Shown: positions 1-6,213, counted from the stretch's first letter. The stretch: 6,374 nucleotides of DNA from Candidatus Solincola jinzensis (GCA_015711875.1 MU158538.1:3272-9645); one strand, 5' to 3'. Program-made: numbers and translations. The notes: generated from the sequence alone by a model not told the origin.

Positions 1-867
1 GGCCCTCTCGGCCACCAAGCCGTCTCCCCCGCAGCTCACCTTTATGGCCACCTCGCGGTCGGGGGCCTCGCGGTTGACGTGCACCGATAGGCGCCTGCGC
101 GCCCGCACCACGTAGTTGGCCTGCATCTGGCCGCCGTCGGGAAAGCGGTAGTTGACGGTGGCGGTGCGGTCGGCGTCGGAGGGGTTGAAGAGCAACAACC
201 ACTCATCGAAGCCGTCGCCGGTGTAGCCTTCGGCGAAGAAGAGGAGGTTTGACGGCTCGGGGGCTCCCAGGGAGCAGTGTCCTCCCCTGCGGCCGTTGTA
301 GTCGAAATACATGGCGCGCTCCGCCACGCAGCCCTGGGAGGTCTCAACTATAGCGGACACGTTTTTCCCGGGAGCGAGCTCGTTGACGTGCACGGTGAGG
401 CGTGATGCCGGGAGCAGCCAGTAATCGTAGGACTGCTCGTTTCCCGCCTCGTCGTAGAGGGTCAAGCGCGCCTGGTTGCTGTTGAACCAGGGGTTGAGCA
501 CCAGGATGTACTCGTCGAAGCCGTCGCCGGTGTAGCCCTCGGCGAAATACCAGGTGGTGGAGAGGCCGGGGCTGCCGGAAGCGCAGTGCCCGTCGGAGCG
601 GCCTCCGTAGTCGAAGTACATGGCGCGCTCCACCACCACCCCTACGTCGTTCTGAGAGGTTATGCAGCAGGAGACCTCGCGGTCGGGGAAGATGACGTTG
701 AGGTTGAGGGTGAGGCGGCTACGGGCGGCCAGGGAATAATACTCCTCCTTGTATTCCCCGGCGGGGTCCACGTATTCGGCACGCAGCAGGGCCTCCTGGT
801 CGTTGGGGTTCTGCACCAGGACGTAGGTGTGGAAGCCCGGCCCGGTATAGCCCTCCGCCAGGTACCA
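1..867 (-). repeat. Three tandem ~105-residue extracellular repeats (DUF5719-like) in the protease C-terminus
   Basis: Repeat 1 begins at 867 (WYLAEGYTGPGF), repeat 2 at 552 (WYFAEGYTGDGFDEY) and repeat 3 at about 243 (LFFAEGYTGDGFDEW). The spacings are 105 and 103 codons. Each full unit has AEGYTG.GF near its start, a hydrophobic LVxNP stretch, a SRLT(L/V).(L/V)N segment, an ERAMYFDY motif and a G-x-HC element near its end. Repeat 3 is cut at the window edge inside ERAMYFDY. The pattern resembles beta-rich repeats (DUF5719-like, from memory) on surface proteins of Actinobacteria. A role in wall attachment or substrate binding is inference. At nucleotide level 206-237 and 515-546 differ at only one of 32 positions, which suggests recent duplication or gene conversion. 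Confidence 0.8.
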
Positions 868-2163
868 CACCTTCTCCCCCCCGGGCTCCGGATACCAGTC
901 GTCGTCGGGGGAAGGCCCGGGTTCAGGCCCGGGCTCGGGTTCCGGCCCGGATACCGCGCTCTTTATCGCCGCGTAGGCGTCCACTTTGCCGTTGCCGTAT
1001 TCGTTGTCGAATCCCGTGGCGCCCAAGTCCACCGCGCTTTTTTCGAGCGCGTCTTTCACCGCCTGCGGGGAATACCCGGGGTTGGCGGCCAGGACAAGGG
1101 AGGCGCAGCCCGCCACCACCGGGGAAGCCATGGAGGTGCCGCTCATGGTGCCGTAAGTGCCGGGAATGGTGGACAGGATGGACACCCCGGGCGCGGTGAG
1201 GTCGATCTCCGGTCCCCGGCACGAGAAATATGCCAGGTTATCTTTGGAATCCAGCGCCCCCACCGCTATGGCGTGCTCGCATGCGGCGGGGTAGTTGACG
1301 CTGGAACCGCTGTTGCCGGCCGCCGCCACCACCACCGCTCCCAGGTTGTAAGCGTAGTTCACCGCTTCTTCGAGGGTATAGGAGTAGTCCGGGCTGCCCA
1401 GGCTGAGATTTATGACCTTGGCGCCGTGGTCCGCCGCGTAGCGGATGCCGGCCGCCACGTCGGAATCGTACCCTGACCCCAGAGCATTGAGCACTTTGAC
1501 GGGCAGGATGCGCGCTCTCCAGTCCACCCCCGCCACGCCGGTGGAGTTGTTGCTCACGGCGGCGGCGATGCCCGCCACATGGGTGCCATGGCCGTTGTCG
1601 TCCATGGGATCCGAGTTGCGGTCCACGAAGTTGTAGCCCGTGACGCATCTGTCCTTGAGGTCGGGATGGGTGTAGTCGACCCCCGTGTCTACCACCGCTA
1701 TGGTCAATCCGCTGGAGCCCGTGGTCACGTCCCAGGCTTCCGGGGCGGAGATGGAGGGCAGGTGCCACTGCTCGCCGTAACGGGGATCGTCGGGGGTTGC
1801 GGAGACGGTCACCACATGGTCGTCCTCCACGAAGGCGGCGAAGGAGAGGGAGGAGAGCGACTCCTTGAGGCGCGGCAGATCCGGCACCTCCGGGAGGCGG
1901 AGGCGCGCTACCCTGGGCAGGATCATCTCAGGGCCCTCCCAGGAGGAGAGCCCCGGCGACAGCTTTTGCAACGCCGAGCGCAAAGCCTGAAGCTCCGCGA
2001 CGCCGGGCGCTTCCTTGAAGCCTACCAGGATGCGCGCCGACGTACCGCCGGGGCCGGTAGGCGGGGCTGAGAAACAGGGCGAGGCGGTGGAGAGGATAAG
2101 GAGGGCGGCGAGGAAAAAGATCAAGGCGGGGAAGAGCCAGCCTCCAAGGTAAACTCGTGTCCT
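1..2163 (-). CDS. Secreted subtilisin-like (S8) serine protease with C-terminal repeats, C-terminus cut off by the window edge
   Basis: Predicted extracellular endopeptidase. Residues are numbered from the GTG at 2163. Residues 1-34 look like a signal peptide: RTR, then a long hydrophobic run, ending near CFSA. Residues ~40-135 resemble an inhibitor-type propeptide, ending just before the YGEQWHL segment typical of mature subtilases. The catalytic triad is complete: Asp159 in VVDTGVD, His192 in NGHGTHVAG and Ser344 in SGTSMASP, with oxyanion Asn284 in AAAGNSGS. A Pro/Glu/Gly linker (~residues 405-430) leads to three repeats beginning at 867. The gene is open at base 1, in the middle of repeat 3 (721 codons seen). 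GTG at 2163 is preferred because GAGGTG lies 8 bases upstream; an in-frame ATG at 2187 would add eight residues but has no good ribosome binding site. The protease call is very secure. The true substrate and the length of the C-terminus are unknown. Confidence 0.95.
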
Positions 2164-2300
2164 CACTTCTCGCGCACCTCTTCGCATCTCAGATAAGAAA
2201 GCCTTCGTGGGCAACGTTTTCGCGCTCTTCCCCGCAATCTGATAATCGGAGAGCGAGAAGGTCACCTTGAGGAAGCGTAGATTGATTCGGCAAGCGCGAA

Positions 2301-2317
2301 AGTATGATTTTCGTACT
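2301..2317. promoter_or_regulatory. Imperfect palindrome in the divergent intergenic region, possible operator
   Basis: AGTATGA, three T bases, then TCGTACT gives 7-base arms with one mismatch. It lies about 140 bases upstream of the protease start and about 120 bases upstream of the putative promoter of the zinc-ribbon gene. The stretch is AT-richer than its surroundings. A regulatory role is only a suggestion, and no factor can be named. The rest of 2164-2515 holds several short GC-rich hairpins (for example around 2341-2385) and no convincing gene. Confidence 0.25.
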
Positions 2318-2435
2318 ACTGGCCGACCGCCTGTCGCGGGGCCGCGCTGTGGCGGCGAAGGCGCAGCGGCTCGCCGCAAGCTCGTGTGGTGAGGCAGGTC
2401 ATGGCAGGGATCCGGCCCCGGCAATAGCATTGGAT

Positions 2436-2465
2436 TTGAGAAGGAAACCCCTCCAAGGCTATAGA
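2436..2465 (+). promoter_or_regulatory. Putative promoter of the first zinc-ribbon gene
   Basis: A -35 box TTGAGA (2436-2441, 5 of 6 consensus bases) and a -10 box TATAGA (2460-2465, 4 of 6) are separated by 18 bases. Transcription would begin near 2472, leaving a leader of about 44 bases that contains the AAGGAGG site. It would make an upstream ATG at 2474 almost leaderless, which agrees with choosing the ATG at 2516. Confidence 0.4.
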
Positions 2466-2499
2466 GGCCGGTCATGAGGGGGCTCTCTGGGAAGATGTC

Positions 2500-2506
2500 A
2501 AGGAGG
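2500..2506 (+). promoter_or_regulatory. Ribosome binding site AAGGAGG that fixes the start of the first zinc-ribbon gene
   Basis: AAGGAGG lies 9 bases before the ATG at 2516. The in-frame upstream ATG at 2474 lacks such a site and would add 14 residues before the MPI-type N-terminus usual for FmdB proteins. Confidence 0.8.
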
Positions 2507-2515
2507 CGGGTGAAG

Positions 2516-2755
2516 ATGCCCATCATGCAATACAGGTGCGAGGATTGCGGAGCGCGTTTCGACGCCTTTTCCCGTAGTGAGGGGGAGGCGCGGACGGCGG
2601 TTACCGCATGCAGGAAGTGCGGCTCGAGGAGGGTGAAGAGCTTGTTCTCGCTCATCGGGGAAGGTGGGCCGAAACGGACTTTGATCCACCTGGGATGCGG
2701 CGAATGCGATTCATGCGAGGCCTGTGAGGGAGGTTCCGCGTGCGGGTACGTATAG
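2516..2755 (+). CDS. FmdB-type zinc-ribbon protein (first of two tandem copies) with cysteine-rich tail
   Basis: This is a 79-residue member of the FmdB / CxxC-CxxC-SSSS zinc-ribbon family. It opens with MPIMQYRCEDCG; the first CxxC is at residues 8-11 and the second (CRKCG) at about 32-35, a four-cysteine zinc ribbon. RRVKSLFSLIG follows, the conserved post-ribbon segment. The tail is cysteine-rich (CGECDSCEAC and a later Cys), like the Ser/Cys-rich ends of many family members, and might bind metal or form disulfides. The family is widespread but has no settled biochemical role; the name comes from a gene near formamidase and implies regulation without proof. The start is fixed by the upstream AAGGAGG. 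A paralogue follows 128 bases downstream on the same strand. Family assignment is strong and function is unknown. Confidence 0.88.
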   Translation: MPIMQYRCEDCGARFDAFSRSEGEARTAVTACRKCGSRRVKSLFSLIGEGGPKRTLIHLGCGECDSCEACEGGSACGYV

Positions 2756-2867
2756 CTTGCCCGGGGGACGCGGCGGTTGCGATCCATGCCGGGGGCGGGT
2801 CGAGTAGGAGTTGCGGCGAAAAAGGCCTTCCAGGGCGGAGGAGGAACCGGATAGAGGGATAATCAGG

Positions 2868-2874
2868 AAAGGAG
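2868..2874 (+). promoter_or_regulatory. Ribosome binding site AAAGGAG of the second zinc-ribbon gene
   Basis: AAAGGAG stands 9 bases before the ATG at 2884, the same geometry as in the first copy. A GATAAT just upstream (2858-2863) could be a -10 box, but no -35 box is seen at the right distance, so co-transcription with the first copy is equally possible. Confidence 0.7.
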
Positions 2875-2883
2875 ATAGCCGAT

Positions 2884-3084
2884 ATGCCTATTTTTGAGTA
2901 CAGATGCGAGGAATGCGGGAATCGCTTCGACGCTTTTTTTCGGCGTGCGGAGGAAGCGGAGGAGAAGTCGCCGGCCTGCGGCAGGTGCGGCTCGAGCCGG
3001 GTTAAAAGGCTTTTCTCCGTTATAGGCCTGGGTGGGTCGGAGAAGCTTTCGAGGGCCGACGCGTGCGGCACTCGCTCCACGTGA
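2884..3084 (+). CDS. FmdB-type zinc-ribbon protein (second tandem copy) with shortened tail
   Basis: This 66-residue paralogue of the preceding gene begins MPIFEYRCEECG, with CxxC pairs at residues 8-11 and about 32-35 (CGRCG), then SSRVKRLFSVIGLGG. The ribbon core aligns with the first copy without difficulty, and a 12-base stretch (GTGCGGCTCGAG) is identical in both genes, so they arose by tandem duplication. The tail differs sharply: after GLGG it is SEKLSRADACGTRST with one cysteine, lacking the cysteine cluster of copy one. I checked the other two frames past this point and found no cysteine-rich continuation, so a simple frameshift does not explain it. A hairpin at 3096-3112 lies 12 bases after the stop. 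Molecular function is unknown, as for the family. Confidence 0.87.
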   Translation: MPIFEYRCEECGNRFDAFFRRAEEAEEKSPACGRCGSSRVKRLFSVIGLGGSEKLSRADACGTRST

Positions 3085-3095
3085 CGGCCCTGGTA

Positions 3096-3112
3096 GGGTC
3101 CGGTCGGGACCC
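3096..3112 (+). other. Perfect 6-bp hairpin just after the second zinc-ribbon gene
   Basis: GGGTCC, loop GGTCG, GGACCC. It begins 12 bases after the stop at 3084. There is no following T-run, so it is not a classic intrinsic terminator, though it could protect the 3' end or act as a weak terminator. The rest of 3113-3302 shows no convincing gene. Confidence 0.35.
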
Positions 3113-3302
3113 GGGAAAGCTCTCAGTAAGAAGTCTGCGACTCGAAGGATAGGCGCTATTACGGGGGCGTATACCGGAAAAAGGCCTGAGCGAGGGGGGC
3201 GTTGCGGTTCTCGTGGCCGCGAAAGGTCGCCGATTGCTGAAACCACCTCGTTCTCGCGCAGGTACTCACGCCATATGGTGACCAATGGAGGTTGATGAGC
3301 GC

Positions 3303-3389
3303 ATGGAATGGTTGGTACCGTTGCTCATCGTCCTGGCCTGGGTTTTCCTCAGCGTTTTCCTGCTGCCCAGGATGGGGGTGCCGACGTGA
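3303..3389 (+). CDS. Small single-transmembrane protein, ending at an in-frame UGA that may encode selenocysteine
   Basis: A 28-codon reading frame encodes MEWLVPLLIVLAWVFLSV, then FLLPRMGVPT, followed by UGA at 3387-3389. Residues 4-21 form one strongly hydrophobic segment, and the positive Arg23 just after it suggests a cytoplasmic C-terminal side. About 86% of codons end in G or C, as in real genes here. TGGAGGT at 3286-3292 serves as ribosome binding site; the spacing to the ATG at 3303 is 10 bases, slightly long. An in-frame ATG at 3285 would add six residues but lacks a site. After the UGA the frame stays open to a second UGA at 3501-3503, adding 37 residues: MSAACRVRQ and then a Glu/Pro/Gly-rich hydrophilic tail. 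The product is therefore either a 28-residue membrane peptide or, if the UGA is read as Sec, a 66-residue membrane-anchored protein with a U-x4-C motif. Too short for family assignment by eye. Confidence 0.55.
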   Translation: MEWLVPLLIVLAWVFLSVFLLPRMGVPT

Positions 3390-3426
3390 ATGTCGGCAGC
3401 ATGCCGCGTGCGGCAAAAAGAGCCGG
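3380..3426 (+). other. Stem-loops at and after the UGA, SECIS-like candidate
   Basis: GCCGAC (3380-3385) and GTCGGC (3392-3397) form a perfect 6-bp stem whose hexaloop GTGAAT contains the UGA. Alternatively, 3393-3397 pairs with 3422-3426 (one G-U pair), followed by an internal loop and an upper 5-bp stem TGCCG/CGGCA (3402-3406 with 3411-3415) closing a CGTG loop. That loop starts 17 bases after the UGA and has a G in its first two positions, which fits the usual description of bacterial SECIS elements. GC-rich DNA makes such stems by chance, so this is suggestive only. Confidence 0.3.
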
Positions 3427-3454
3427 AAACGGAGGGGGAGCCCGAGGCCTCGAT

Positions 3455-3485
3455 GGGCAAAACGGGTCCCGGGCAAACGGGTCCC
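3455..3485 (+). repeat. Short tandem repeat of about 15-16 bases
   Basis: Two adjacent units, GGGCAAAACGGGTCCC (3455-3470) and GGGCAAACGGGTCCC (3471-3485), differ by one A. Each carries the palindrome GGGTCCC or its extension. They fall in the open frame after the UGA at 3387, where they would encode KTGPGQTGPG. Confidence 0.6.
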
Positions 3486-3578
3486 GGTCGGGATGAACCC
3501 TGAGGCTCCCCGTATCCCTGGCTCCTCGGCAAAGGCGTCCGCTCTAGGGAAGGCAGGGCGAAGCGGTCAAGAGGACGC

Positions 3579-4907
3579 TCATCCCCTGAGGGCGGCCTCG
3601 GCGGCGTCGATGCCGCTGCGCAGGGAGCCGTCCACCGAGGGCATGTTGAGGTATTCCCCCGCCAGGAAAAGCCCCTTGACGGCGCGGTAATGCTCGCGCT
3701 TCAGGCGCAACATCTCCCTCAGCATGCCGGGTGGCGATAGGCATACCGCCTCGTCCCAGCGGTAGATCTCGGAGAACAAAGGCTCCTCCGGCATGGAGGG
3801 GATGAAGCGCCTTATCTCCCCCTTGAGGCGGCTGAAGACCTCGGCGTCGCTCATGGCGTTGAGCTCGAAGGCGTGCCTTCCGAAGGTGAAGCAGTGCACC
3901 ATCCCCCCGCCGGGAGGGGCGTAGTGGGGAGACTTTATGGAGTTGTCCGTGAACCCGGCCATGGAGGTACCAGCCAGTCGCGGCAGCCCCACCGCGTACC
4001 ACCCCTCGGGAAGGAGGCGCTTCTCCAGCCCGAACATCACATGACAGCAGGCGCTGTAGGTCACCTTCTCCATGGGCCTGCGCATGGCCTCGGGAAGGTC
4101 GGGCATGAGGCTGAGGGCCTTGGTGGCGGTGGTGGTGCATATCACCGCGTCCGCGTCCATGAAACCATCGGCCGTCTCCACCCCCTTGACCGCACCGCCT
4201 TCCAGGACCACGCGCTTGACGGGGGTGGAAAGGCGTACGTTGTCCGCGCACTCCTGGTACAGGCGCTCGGCAAGGGAGCCTATGCCGCGCTTGAGGGTGA
4301 AAAGGCCGTTCAGGGAGTACCATAACAGGGTGAGGCCGTATCCTGCCCCCACCTCCTCCGGCTCCCCCAGGGTGAGGCATGACGCCACCGGCTGGAGGAA
4401 ATACTCCAGCACCTCCTCGCCGCCCCGGCGACGCGCCAGGTCCGAGAGGCTCTCGTCGTCAAGGTCCAGCATGTTCTGGTAATCGATGAAATGGAGGTCG
4501 CGGCGTCGTCTCAGGACCAGGGGCATGATGCGCGCCACCTGCAGCATCCCCTTGGGGGAGAAGAGGCGGAAGCGCATCAGGTCGGCGCGGTCGCGCCACA
4601 GCGCCCTGGGGTCGAGCCCGGCGGTGATGGGATTGAGTTTGCCGTTCTTCCAGATAGCCACCTTGAAGGGGAAGGGGACGACATCGTCACCCAGGCCCAG
4701 CTCACGACAAACGGCGAAGGTGGTGTCGTAGAACTTGAAGAAGAACTGCGCCCCCAAATCCATGGTGTAGCCGTCGCGGCGGGCGCCCACGATACGACCG
4801 CCGGCGGTGTCTTTGGCCTCCAGGGCGAGTACCTCCGCCCCCCTCTTGCGCAGGGTGAGGGTAGCGGCCAGACCCGATGTCCCAGCTCCGATCACGATCA
4901 CCCTCAT
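3579..4907 (-). CDS. FAD-dependent amine-oxidase / protoporphyrinogen-oxidase / desaturase-type flavoprotein
   Basis: A 442-residue flavin-dependent oxidoreductase of the amine-oxidase superfamily (monoamine oxidases, protoporphyrinogen oxidases, carotenoid desaturases). The N-terminus is a Rossmann FAD-binding fold: MRVIVIGAGTSG with the GxGxxG at 7-12, Glu30 for the adenosine ribose, and GGR at 36-38 as in this superfamily. The C-terminus carries the second FAD contact, GLFLAGEYLNMPSVDGSL then SGIDAAE (~412-437). Length is normal. There are no membrane segments or signal peptide, so it is probably cytoplasmic or peripherally bound. Substrate cannot be read from the sequence, and no haem or carotenoid genes lie nearby. 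ATG at 4907 is chosen because GGGAGG stands 6 bases upstream; an in-frame ATG at 4931 lies on the far side of that site. It has its own extended -10 promoter, and a tetR gene lies 318 bases upstream on the same strand. Confidence 0.88.
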   Translation of the reverse strand: MRVIVIGAGTSGLAATLTLRKRGAEVLALEAKDTAGGRIVGARRDGYTMDLGAQFFFKFYDTTFAVCRELGLGDDVVPFPFKVAIWKNGKLNPITAGLDPRALWRDRADLMRFRLFSPKGMLQVARIMPLVLRRRRDLHFIDYQNMLDLDDESLSDLARRRGGEEVLEYFLQPVASCLTLGEPEEVGAGYGLTLLWYSLNGLFTLKRGIGSLAERLYQECADNVRLSTPVKRVVLEGGAVKGVETADGFMDADAVICTTTATKALSLMPDLPEAMRRPMEKVTYSACCHVMFGLEKRLLPEGWYAVGLPRLAGTSMAGFTDNSIKSPHYAPPGGGMVHCFTFGRHAFELNAMSDAEVFSRLKGEIRRFIPSMPEEPLFSEIYRWDEAVCLSPPGMLREMLRLKREHYRAVKGLFLAGEYLNMPSVDGSLRSGIDAAEAALRG

Positions 4908-4953
4908 GGCTTCCCTCCCGAATAAAACCAAGAACGTATGTATGGGCCAGACA

Positions 4954-4962
4954 ATTATAGCA
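4954..4962 (-). promoter_or_regulatory. Extended -10 promoter of the flavoprotein gene
   Basis: On the minus strand TGCTATAAT gives a perfect TATAAT (4954-4959) preceded by TGn, the extended -10 form that can work without a good -35 box. No convincing -35 box is visible 17-18 bases upstream. Transcription would begin near 4947, giving a leader of about 40 bases with the GGGAGG site near its end. Confidence 0.6.
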
Positions 4963-5225
4963 GGGAGCCCGAGGCGCCGGATGAACGGAGCTGTCGGTTG
5001 GCTAGATTGCCGGGGCGTCTTCCCATGGGCGCCCTTGAAAATGGGGCCGGAGCTCCTTATGAACTGGAAAAGGCACGCGGAAGAAGTCCCTCTATCAGGG
5101 AAAGCTGACTTGGAGGCTAGGCAGAAGCTGCGTTGGAACCGAGCTGTCGGTCGGGGCGGGAAAAAACGCGCGAAGGAAGGCGGTGATACAAAAGCGTAAG
5201 GGGCCTGGTGCGGAGAAGCGAGACT
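4963..5225. other. Gap between the flavoprotein promoter and tetR, no convincing gene
   Basis: The only structure I see is an 11-base direct repeat GAGCTGTCGGT at 4988-4998 and 5141-5151. Its second copy forms a small hairpin ACCGA-GCTG-TCGGT (5138-5151). A plus-strand open frame 4981-5199 (72 codons) has weak third-position GC (about 60%) and is not called. No clear terminator follows tetR: a T-run on the minus strand near 5161-5166 lacks a strong stem before it. Confidence 0.5.
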
Positions 5226-5864
5226 TCAAGCATGGTTCAGGGTGCGGTGTATGATCACGCTCAAGTTGTGGATCAGGGCGTCCCGCTCCGCCTCGCGCTT
5301 GCCCTTCAGCCACTGCAGATTGGTGTATTCCAGCAGGTTCACCATAATGCGCGCCGCTATCTCCGGGTCGAGGTCCGAGCACAGGCCCCGGTCCAGGTGC
5401 TCGCGGATTTTTTTCTCCACGATGTTCACGAAAGGCTGGTTCAGGCCTTCCAGGGCCTCCCAGAACTCCTCGCTGTCCATGGCGGCGCGCACGATGAGTG
5501 GATGAATGGTGGCGTAACGGGAAAAGATCTCCATGACCCCGCGGATGACCTCCTCGACCTCCTCCAGCGTACGCATGGAGATTATGGAGGCGTCGCCCTC
5601 GCGGTACCATTCGAAGGCCTCGAACTCATCCACCATCTCCTGCAGAAGGTAGCGCAGGAGATCCTCCTTATTGTGGAAGTACAGCCAGAAAGTGCCGTGG
5701 CCGATGCCGGCGCGGGAGATGATCTCGGCCACCGTGGCCCCGTTGTAGCCCTTCTCCTCGAATACCTCCAGGGCCGCATTGAGGATGCGCCGCAGGGTTT
5801 CGCGGGAGCGGTCCTGGGCGAAGAGCACGCCGCGCGCGCCCGACTGTTTTTTCTTCCCGCCCAT
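5226..5864 (-). CDS. TetR-family transcriptional repressor
   Basis: A 212-residue one-component regulator of usual TetR length. After a basic N-terminus (GGKKKQ) comes the DNA-binding domain at ~20-70: RRILNAALEVFEEKGYNG, then ATVAEIISRAGIGHGTFWLYF and HNKEDLL, the hallmark helix-turn-helix with the conserved GT.(F/Y)..YF..K pattern. The remainder is an all-helical ligand/dimerisation domain with no recognisable ligand signature. ATG at 5864 is chosen because AAAGGGAG stands 7 bases upstream; the frame extends to an ATG at 5936, but that lies within the promoter. The upstream promoter carries a palindrome between -35 and -10, so autorepression is likely. The divergent gene beyond 6223 and the flavoprotein downstream on the same strand are candidate targets, by position only. 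The stop at 5226 is 318 bases from the flavoprotein start. Confidence 0.93.
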   Translation of the reverse strand: MGGKKKQSGARGVLFAQDRSRETLRRILNAALEVFEEKGYNGATVAEIISRAGIGHGTFWLYFHNKEDLLRYLLQEMVDEFEAFEWYREGDASIISMRTLEEVEEVIRGVMEIFSRYATIHPLIVRAAMDSEEFWEALEGLNQPFVNIVEKKIREHLDRGLCSDLDPEIAARIMVNLLEYTNLQWLKGKREAERDALIHNLSVIIHRTLNHA

Positions 5865-5906
5865 GCCTTCGCTCCCTTTTACTCGCGTTCGGAAAAGCTC
5901 TATGCC

Positions 5907-5936
5907 ATTATGACTGACAGTCACAATTACCGTCAA
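5907..5936 (-). promoter_or_regulatory. tetR promoter with embedded palindromic operator
   Basis: On the minus strand a -35 box TTGACG (5931-5936) and a -10 box CATAAT (5907-5912) are 18 bases apart, each 5 of 6 consensus bases. Between and overlapping them is TGACTG-A-CAGTCA (5911-5923, plus-strand reading), a perfect 6-base palindrome around one base. It extends outward with matching TT/AA pairs to 5908-5926. Bound repressor would block the polymerase directly. Transcription would begin near 5900, about 36 bases before the start codon. Confidence 0.72.
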
Positions 5937-6184
5937 TTTCCACTCTTTTCAGACCTCTGCAAGAGCGGCCCCTTCCCGCCGTCGGATTTCCTGTTTTGCC
6001 AGGGTTGCGGGGTGCTTTTCGAATTTTTCCACCCCGAAAGCGCCCGCTGGGACTTTACGGTGTCTACGCGCTATTCCGGACGGCGCGGGACGGTTGCCTG
6101 CTCCCCCGCGGACTCGAGGTACGGCAGTCGATGTAATCTTATCGTAGGCTGGTCTTAGAAGGGAAAAGAGGAGATACCGACGAT
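5937..6184. other. Upstream intergenic region between divergent tetR and the right-edge gene
   Basis: There is no convincing gene. The clearest structure is a 7-bp stem CGGGGTG (6008-6014) with CACCCCG (6030-6036) closing a 15-base T-rich loop. It has no T-run after it on either strand, so it is not a terminator. Confidence 0.4.
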
Positions 6185-6213
6185 TTGACGGGGGCAGGGG
6201 AGCAATCTACAAT
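6185..6213 (+). promoter_or_regulatory. Strong promoter of the right-edge gene
   Basis: TTGACG (6185-6190) and TACAAT (6208-6213) each match 5 of 6 consensus bases at the ideal 17-base spacing. Transcription would begin around 6219-6221, only two to four bases before the ATG at 6223. Confidence 0.65.

Noticed and set aside
586..1476. Long plus-strand open frame opposite the protease, 296 codons
   Set aside because: It is antisense to a protease with a full catalytic triad and is rich in Gly, Val, His and Arg as expected of a mirror frame in GC-rich DNA; no domain is recognisable.
2188..2760. The protease frame stays open on the minus strand far upstream of its start, through the first zinc-ribbon gene
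   Set aside because: The signal peptide begins at 2163 with a good ribosome binding site, and the upstream stretch has no protein-like pattern; absence of stops is common in GC-rich DNA.
3292..3690. Plus-strand open frame overlapping the small membrane protein and the end of the flavoprotein gene
   Set aside because: Its Arg/Pro/Ser-rich product has no recognisable motif, and it conflicts with two better-supported genes.
4981..5199. 72-codon plus-strand frame with a GAGG seven bases upstream, convergent with tetR
   Set aside because: Third-position GC is only about 60%, well below the genes here, and the product has no recognisable pattern. It is the best of the rejected frames.
5208..6158. 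316-codon plus-strand open frame across tetR and its upstream region
   Set aside because: Most of it is antisense to the clear TetR gene, and its last part has no homologous look or ribosome binding site.
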